Origin: an uncultured Clostridia bacterium
GTDB taxonomy: Bacteria > Bacillota > Clostridia > Christensenellales > Pumilibacteraceae
Direction of reading: 5' to 3'
Length of the DNA: 58,044 bases
NCBI GenBank assembly: GCA_947598585.1
Contig: CANQFK010000008.1
Coordinates: forward strand, 1 to 58,044
Under the pieces are notes generated by a model. That model was not told the origin of the DNA, did no database searches, and saw only the letters and a program-made list of their open reading frames with translations. A program made the position numbers and the translations under genes. Of this stretch, positions 53,939-58,044 are shown piece after piece (the first letter of the stretch is position 1; every line of letters starts with the position of its first letter).

Positions 53939-53962
53939 TTGTCTTTTTTATACTTATAGCAA

Positions 53963-53992
53963 TGAATAATTTTTTGCACGAAACAGATATTA
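53963..53992 (+). promoter_or_regulatory. Sigma-G-like promoter of the spoVA operon
   Basis: TGAATA (53963-53968) fits the -35 and GATATTA (53986-53992) fits six of seven of the -10 CATWMTA, 17 bases apart. spoVA is sigma-G dependent in Bacillus. Confidence 0.6.
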
Positions 53993-54006
53993 AGTAAGAG
54001 GCATTT

Positions 54007-54093
54007 ATGAGAAAGATCGAAAGAAATATCAACCCCGTTATAAATGAGGAAGAAAGAGAAGTTTTGATAAGGAGGAAAAATGGAGAAAAATGA
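54007..54093 (+). CDS. Predicted 28-residue peptide upstream of spoVAC
   Basis: Open frame starting ATG 54007 with AGAGG five bases upstream, sequence starting MRKIERNINPVINEEEREVL and ending KNGEK. It overlaps the spoVAC start by 14 bases in another frame. Highly charged, no membrane segment. It is the first frame after the sigma-G-like promoter, so it could be a real small spore protein or a leader that couples translation to spoVAC. Not recognised. Confidence 0.4.
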   Translation: MRKIERNINPVINEEEREVLIRRKNGEK

Positions 54094-54538
54094 TCTCAAT
54101 CAACGCTACGAAGATTATGTAGCTTCCGTTACGCCCAAGACAGGCACTTTTCATTCGCTGTGGAATTCGTTTTGGATAGGAGGCGTCACATGCGTGTTGG
54201 CGCAAGGCATAGGCGATATATACTATGCGTTGTTTCCGCACCTCGGAAAAGATCTTATCGTCAACTATACTTCCATGACCATTATCGCTTTGGCTATTTT
54301 GTTTACGGGCTTTGGGTTCTTTGACGTGATAGCGCGCAAAGGTGGAGCAGGTTCGTTCCTGCCCATAACGGGATTCGCCAATGCGATGGCAAGCGCGTCC
54401 ATGGAATTTAAAACCGAGGGACTTATAATGGGAACTTCGGTCAAGATGTTTACGGTTGTCGGACCTGTCATCGTCAACGGCGTTGTGTGGTCGGCTGTTG
54501 CCGGAATGATCAATCTGCTTTTGGCGGGAGGCGCTTGA
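54080..54538 (+). CDS. spoVAC: Stage V sporulation protein AC
   Basis: 152 residues with about four membrane helices. SpoVAC is a mechanosensitive channel component in the spore inner membrane for dipicolinic acid passage. FWIGGVTCVLAQGIGDIYY, RKGGAGSFLPITGFANAM and EFKTEGLIMGTSVKMFTVVGPVIVNGV are family features. GGAGG ribosome site, one base before spoVAD. Confidence 0.95.
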   Translation: MEKNDLNQRYEDYVASVTPKTGTFHSLWNSFWIGGVTCVLAQGIGDIYYALFPHLGKDLIVNYTSMTIIALAILFTGFGFFDVIARKGGAGSFLPITGFANAMASASMEFKTEGLIMGTSVKMFTVVGPVIVNGVVWSAVAGMINLLLAGGA

Positions 54539-54539
54539 T

Positions 54540-55610
54540 ATGAGCATAAAGACATTGCATAAGGGTGAAACGGGCGTATTTTTGACCAACACCCGCATTA
54601 TCGACAAAATAGGACCGAAACCTGCACAAACGATAGTTTATAAAAATCCACCGCATATCATAGGAAGAATGACCGTTGTGGGAGCAAAAGAGGGCAAAGG
54701 TCCTATGGGAAAGTACTTCCACAGAGTACTTTCAGACGATAAGATGGGCGAAAAGACGTTTGAAAATGCCGAGATAAAGATGTTGACTACCGCTATCGAC
54801 GGTGCCGTGGCGAACGCGGGTCTGCGTGCAAAGGACGTCGATCTGATGATCTCGGGAGACTTGTTGAATCAAGTTACCACGTCAAACTATGTGGCGCGTC
54901 AATATCATGTTCCTTATTTCGGCATTTATTCGGCGTGTTCGACAATGACCGAGGCTCTCAATCTTGCTTCGACTTTCATAAGCGCAGGACATTTCGATAA
55001 TATTTTGTGTTCGACGGCGAGCCATTTCGCCACTGCCGAAAGAACTTATCGTTATCCGCTCGAATACGGTTGTCAAAGACCTCCGTATGCGCAATGGACG
55101 GTGACGGGCGCGGCATGTTCCGTCTTGTCGTCAGAAGGCAACGGACCTAAGATAACCATGGGAACGATAGGTCGAGTGGTGGACTTCGGGACTACCGACC
55201 TGAACAACATGGGTGCGGCAATGGCACCTGCGGCTATGGATACCATGGTGGCGTTGTTTCGGGAAACGGGCAGCGGTCCCAAGGACTATGATCTGATAAT
55301 AACGGGCGATCTCGGAAAACTCGGTTCGGATATTTTGCGCGACCTGATGATGGAACAAGGCTATTATCTCGGACAAAGATATATAGATTGCGGCAATATG
55401 ATGTACGATTCATCGCAGCATTGTTATCAAGGCGGAAGCGGCGCGGCGTGCAGCGCGACGGTGTTCAATTCCTTTGTGCTCGACAAGATGCTTCAAGGCG
55501 AATACGAGCGAGTGGCGTACTTTGCGACGGGAGCGCTGATGAGCACGCAAAGCTGTTATCAAGGCGAAACGATACCGTGTATCTCGCATGCGGTCGTTAT
55601 AGAGAGGTGA
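54540..55610 (+). CDS. spoVAD: Stage V sporulation protein AD
   Basis: 356 residues of the thiolase-like fold; binds dipicolinic acid and is needed for its uptake into the spore. ISGDLLNQVTTSNYVAR, PYFGIYSACSTMTEALNLASTFISAGHFD and ATGALMSTQSCYQGETIPCISHAVVIER match the family. Starts one base after the spoVAC stop. Confidence 0.96.
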   Translation: MSIKTLHKGETGVFLTNTRIIDKIGPKPAQTIVYKNPPHIIGRMTVVGAKEGKGPMGKYFHRVLSDDKMGEKTFENAEIKMLTTAIDGAVANAGLRAKDVDLMISGDLLNQVTTSNYVARQYHVPYFGIYSACSTMTEALNLASTFISAGHFDNILCSTASHFATAERTYRYPLEYGCQRPPYAQWTVTGAACSVLSSEGNGPKITMGTIGRVVDFGTTDLNNMGAAMAPAAMDTMVALFRETGSGPKDYDLIITGDLGKLGSDILRDLMMEQGYYLGQRYIDCGNMMYDSSQHCYQGGSGAACSATVFNSFVLDKMLQGEYERVAYFATGALMSTQSCYQGETIPCISHAVVIER

Positions 55611-55615
55611 TTATT

Positions 55616-55993
55616 ATGGATCCGTTATTAGATAAACTTTTGGTATATTTGATAGTGTTTGCAGTGGGCGGCGGCCTATGCGCAATTGCTCAGCTGTTGA
55701 TAATTAAGACAAAACTTACGCCCGCGCGTATACTTGTGATCTTTTTGCTTGTAGGTGTGGTATTGGAGGGAATAGGCGTTTATAAGCCGCTCAACGAATT
55801 TTGTCAAGCAGGCATAAGCGTGCCCATAATAGGCTTCGGCGCCGCGCTTACGAGAGGAGCCATAGAATATGCCAAACAAATAGGCATTTTGGGAGCATTG
55901 GGCGGCGGACTTATACGCACGTCTTTGGGCATCGGGACCGCGGTCGTAATGAGTTATATAGTAACTTTGATTTTTTCACCGAGATCCAAATAG
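55616..55993 (+). CDS. spoVAE: Stage V sporulation protein AE (AEb type)
   Basis: 125 residues with four membrane helices. GGGLCAIAQLLI, PARILVIFLLVGVVLEGIGVYKPL and GFGAALTRGAIEYAK match SpoVAEb. The ATG at 55616 has AGAGAGGTG upstream; an earlier in-frame start within spoVAD is rejected. Completes the minimal C-D-E set found in Clostridia. Ends before a long hairpin. Confidence 0.93.
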   Translation: MDPLLDKLLVYLIVFAVGGGLCAIAQLLIIKTKLTPARILVIFLLVGVVLEGIGVYKPLNEFCQAGISVPIIGFGAALTRGAIEYAKQIGILGALGGGLIRTSLGIGTAVVMSYIVTLIFSPRSK

Positions 55994-55996
55994 GTT

Positions 55997-56032
55997 TTTA
56001 AATGTCGATCTTTTGAAAGGTCGGCATTTAAA
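55997..56032. terminator. Long hairpin between convergent spoVAE and sigF
   Basis: TTTAAATGTCGATCTTTT and GAAAGGTCGGCATTTAAA form a stem of about 16 pairs (two G-T) around TTGA. No long T-run follows on either strand (TGATTTTG on plus), so termination strength is uncertain. Confidence 0.6.
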
Positions 56033-56077
56033 TGATTTTGTATTTTGCTTATGGAAGATAAAAAGCATAGTGGGATC

Positions 56078-56797
56078 CTATGCTTCGAGTTCGGTTTTGA
56101 GTTTTTCGATTATCTTACTTTCAAGTCTTGAGATCTGAACTTGCGACACATTCAACACTCTTGCGACTTCGCTTTGAGTTTTGTCCCGATAATATCTCAG
56201 TATGATTATTTTTTTATCGCGTTCGCTGAGCGACGATATTGCATCTCTTAGCAAGATCTTGTCTATATTTTCATCGACGTTTTCTTTCGACGCAACTTTA
56301 TCGATAAGCGAGAGATTGTTTTCGTCCTCGGATTTTTCATAGAGCGAAATGGGGAATTTAGCCGAATCCATGGCAAAGACCACTTCCTGAGGTTCGAGTT
56401 TGAATTCTTCCGCTATCTGTTCGACGGTGGGAGAGGTGCAATTTTTGGCTTTGTAGTCGCGTACGAAATAAGAGATCTTGGTCGCGAGAGTTTTTGTCGA
56501 TCGCGATATCTTTATATAACCGTCGTCGCGCAAATACCTTTTTATTTCGCCAGCTATCATGGGAACGGCATAAGTGGAAAATCGGACGTTATATTCCGTC
56601 GAGAAATTTTTCAACGCTTTCAAAAAGCCCACGCATCCGAGTTGATAAAGGTCTTCATATTCTACGCCCTTGTTTTTATAGTGGCGGATAATGCTCTTTA
56701 TAAGAGGCGAATGTTCCTTTATAAGAGTTGTTTTGGCGGCTTCATCTCCCTGTTGCGAAAGCGTAATGAGTTTGATGTTTTCTTCGTTGCTAAGCAA
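56078..56797 (-). CDS. sigF: Early forespore sigma factor SigF
   Basis: 239 residues from a TTG start with GAGG nine bases upstream. Region 2 YEDLYQLGCVGFLKALKNF and FSTYAVPMIAGEIKRYLRDD; region 4 TQSEVARVLNVSQVQISRLESKII. First compartment-specific sigma factor in the forespore, held by SpoIIAB. Third gene of the spoIIA operon on the minus strand; the spoVA operon, usually co-directional downstream, converges on it here. Confidence 0.96.
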   Translation of the reverse strand: MLSNEENIKLITLSQQGDEAAKTTLIKEHSPLIKSIIRHYKNKGVEYEDLYQLGCVGFLKALKNFSTEYNVRFSTYAVPMIAGEIKRYLRDDGYIKISRSTKTLATKISYFVRDYKAKNCTSPTVEQIAEEFKLEPQEVVFAMDSAKFPISLYEKSEDENNLSLIDKVASKENVDENIDKILLRDAISSLSERDKKIIILRYYRDKTQSEVARVLNVSQVQISRLESKIIEKLKTELEA

Positions 56798-56808
56798 AAG
56801 TGTTTACC

Positions 56809-57243
56809 TCAGTTTTCGGTATGATTTATTGCCTTTGTCATGGTCACCACGATCCCTTTGTCGCCGTTGGGTTGTACGTCGAGCGAATCCATAAATGTTT
56901 CCATTACGGTAAATCCCAATCCCGAACGATCTTCTTCATCGCCTTTGGTGGTAAAGAAGGGTTGTCTGGCTTTTGCGATATCACTGATCCCGACGCCTTT
57001 ATCCGAGATGGCAATATGTACTGTGTCGCCCTCCAAAAAAGCGTTGATATTTATTATTCCGCTTTCATCATGGTCGTAGGCGTGAACTATACAATTGGTC
57101 ACTGCTTCCGAAACGGCGGTCTTAATGTCGTTTATTTCGTCTACGGTGGGGTTGAGCGGCGCCGTAAATGCGGCAACGACGCTGCGTGCAAATCCTTCAT
57201 TGCAACTTTTTGCGGAAATGCTGAGGTTCATAAAATTATCCAT
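56809..57243 (-). CDS. spoIIAB: Anti-sigma-F factor and kinase SpoIIAB
   Basis: 144 residues of the GHKL kinase fold: N box EAVTNCIVHAY, G1 ISDKGVGI, G2 RSGLGFTVM. Binds and inhibits SigF and phosphorylates SpoIIAA. The ATG at 57243 has GGAG eight bases upstream. 11 bases before the sigF start. Confidence 0.96.
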   Translation of the reverse strand: MDNFMNLSISAKSCNEGFARSVVAAFTAPLNPTVDEINDIKTAVSEAVTNCIVHAYDHDESGIININAFLEGDTVHIAISDKGVGISDIAKARQPFFTTKGDEEDRSGLGFTVMETFMDSLDVQPNGDKGIVVTMTKAINHTEN

Positions 57244-57256
57244 TATTTTTCTCCTA

Positions 57257-57565
57257 TTAAATGATCTTCGGCATAATGTCGTATATGCCGGATAACGTCA
57301 ATACTTTGTCGACGGCGGGCGAGGGCGACGCAATGAGCAACGAAGCGCCCTTTGCTTTGAGTTTTTTGTATCGTCCGAGCAATACGCCAATGCCTGTGCT
57401 GTCCATAAATTTCAGCGCGGACATGTCGATGACGAATTTTGTATTTTTAAAGTCATCTATCAATTTGTCTAAGGCGGCGCGAGTTTCTATCGACGTGCTC
57501 TCGTCAAGTTCGCCGCAAAGTCCTACATACAGGGTCGTACCTACGGTTTTGTGAACGATTTTCAT
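57257..57565 (-). CDS. spoIIAA: Anti-anti-sigma-F factor SpoIIAA
   Basis: 102 residues of the STAS fold. LKFMDSTGIGVLLG carries the phosphorylated Ser56. Unphosphorylated SpoIIAA frees SigF from SpoIIAB. The ATG at 57565 has AGAGG six bases upstream; a TTG two codons earlier lies in the spacer and is rejected. First gene of the operon; a Spo0A box and an inverted repeat lie upstream. Confidence 0.94.
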   Translation of the reverse strand: MKIVHKTVGTTLYVGLCGELDESTSIETRAALDKLIDDFKNTKFVIDMSALKFMDSTGIGVLLGRYKKLKAKGASLLIASPSPAVDKVLTLSGIYDIMPKII

Positions 57566-57597
57566 TTTCAACCTCTATAACTTTATTTAAGCAATGC

Positions 57598-57657
57598 AGT
57601 GTAAATTCATTTTACACTTCCGAAATGGAAATAATTTGACACACCTTGTCGAAAAAA
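57598..57657 (-). promoter_or_regulatory. spoIIA control region: Spo0A box and inverted repeat
   Basis: CTTGTCGAAAAAAC on the plus strand (TGTCGAA at 57647-57653) is a near-perfect Spo0A box, about 80 bases upstream of spoIIAA. AGTGTAAA (57598-57605) and TTTACACT (57611-57618) form a perfect inverted repeat. On the minus strand AATGAATTT inside it matches the sigma-H -10 (RNNGAATWW), but no matching AGGA -35 is seen at the right distance. Spo0A plus sigma-H control is known for spoIIA in Bacillus. Confidence 0.55.
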
Positions 57658-57725
57658 CATATATAATGTTCGGAAAATCTTTTTGCAAATCTTATAATTT
57701 TTTTTGAAAAACCATAGTTTTTTTG

Positions 57726-57754
57726 TTGACTTATTTTTGAGATTATAGTATATT
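57726..57754 (+). promoter_or_regulatory. Sigma-A promoter of the tRNA cluster
   Basis: TTGACT (57726-57731), 17 bases, TATATT (57749-57754). Three tRNA genes follow. Confidence 0.7.
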
Positions 57755-57790
57755 ATCAAAGTCGGGCTTGAATGCCGACCGGTTATTTCT

Positions 57791-57867
57791 CGGGGTGTAG
57801 CGCAGTTTGGTAGCGCACATGGTTTGGGACCATGGGGCCGGGAGTTCGAGTCTCTTCACCCCGACCA
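57791..57867 (+). tRNA. tRNA-Pro(TGG)
   Basis: Acceptor CGGGGTG pairs with CACCCCG. Anticodon loop TTTGGGA in stem CATGG/CCATG gives anticodon TGG. T arm GGTTCGAGTC-type; CCA is encoded (57865-57867). Confidence 0.96.
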
Positions 57868-57880
57868 AATCCTGTAATCA

Positions 57881-57957
57881 GGGCCTTTAGCTCAGTTGGT
57901 TAGAGCAGCCGGCTCATAACCGGCTTGTCCGGGGTTCGAGTCCCTGAAGGCCCACCA
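57881..57957 (+). tRNA. tRNA with CAT anticodon (Met, or lysidine-modified Ile2)
   Basis: Acceptor GGGCCTT pairs with AAGGCCC. Anticodon stem GCCGG/CCGGC, loop CTCATAA, anticodon CAT. CCA is encoded. Not the initiator (no C1-A72 mismatch or three G-C anticodon-stem pairs). Elongator Met and Ile2 share this loop and cannot be told apart by eye. Confidence 0.92.
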
Positions 57958-57968
57958 CTAATTTTTTT

Positions 57969-58044
57969 GGCCTGGTAGTTCAGCTGGTTAGAACGCTAGC
58001 CTGTCACGCTAGAGGTCGAGGGTTCGAGTCCCTTCCAGGTCGCC
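57969..58044 (+). tRNA. tRNA-Asp(GTC), last base cut by window edge
   Basis: Acceptor GGCCTGG pairs with CCAGGTC (one G-T). Anticodon loop CTGTCAC, anticodon GTC, discriminator G. The encoded CCA loses its final A at the window end. Confidence 0.95.

Overview
The window looks like a chromosomal segment of a spore-forming, Gram-positive Clostridia member (Firmicutes). Evidence: a full early sporulation set (spoIIAA-spoIIAB-sigF, spoIIGA-sigE, sigG, spoIVA, spoVAC-spoVAD-spoVAE), an mraZ-type wall and division cluster with a DAP-type MurE (DNPR motif), a bacterial V-type ATPase and FeoAB. The base composition is moderate by eye (not computed). A deep branch such as Christensenellales is only a guess. 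I see no mobile elements, phage genes, rRNA or CRISPR, and no gene-free stretch longer than 300 bases.

Layout. 1-60: partial tRNA-Leu. 304-4216: CPA2 antiporter, leucine-rich-repeat lipoprotein and two small membrane proteins. 4253-6274: sua5, ywlE, rpiB, the gene run that in Bacillus leads to the F-type atp operon. Here it leads to a nine-gene V-type ATPase operon (6279-14724) whose K subunit keeps the Na+-binding residues. 14895-16834 (minus): groES-groL. 17058: dCMP deaminase. 17749-26646: mraZ, rsmH, ftsL-like, PBP, murE, mraY, murD, ftsW; murF, murG and murC are not in the cluster. 26694-28481: two polytopic membrane proteins. 28584-30826 (minus): serC-serA. 31018-36237: coiled-coil protein, murA, ftsQ, ftsA, ftsZ. 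36307-41445 (minus): six-gene type IV pilus/pseudopilus cassette between ftsZ and spoIIGA. 41638-43966: spoIIGA-sigE (+) facing an inverted sigG. 44075-48200: ylmC, nrdR, feoA, feoB, rluD. 48240-52260: degenerate cyclophilin, DUF1614-like protein, der, plsY. 52336-55993: spoIVA and the spoVA operon. 56078-57565 (minus): spoIIA operon. 57791-58044: tRNA-Pro, tRNA-Met/Ile2, tRNA-Asp.

Regulation that can be read from the DNA: several genes have a -10 hexamer ending exactly six bases before an ATG and no Shine-Dalgarno, which predicts leaderless mRNAs (the 3157 gene, both divergent genes at 4216/4253, 26694, ftsQ, the pilus operon, spoIIGA). A tandem pair of Spo0A boxes with a 10-bp period sits directly upstream of the pilus operon promoter and opposite spoIIGA. 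A Spo0A box precedes spoIIA. A sigma-E-like promoter precedes spoIVA and a sigma-G-like promoter precedes spoVA. MraZ-type repeats precede mraZ. groESL has no CIRCE but carries another inverted repeat in the same leader position.

The most interesting point is the predicted coupling of a pilus/pseudopilus machine to the sporulation switch through Spo0A boxes and a leaderless promoter. All regulatory calls come from reading the sequence and are untested.
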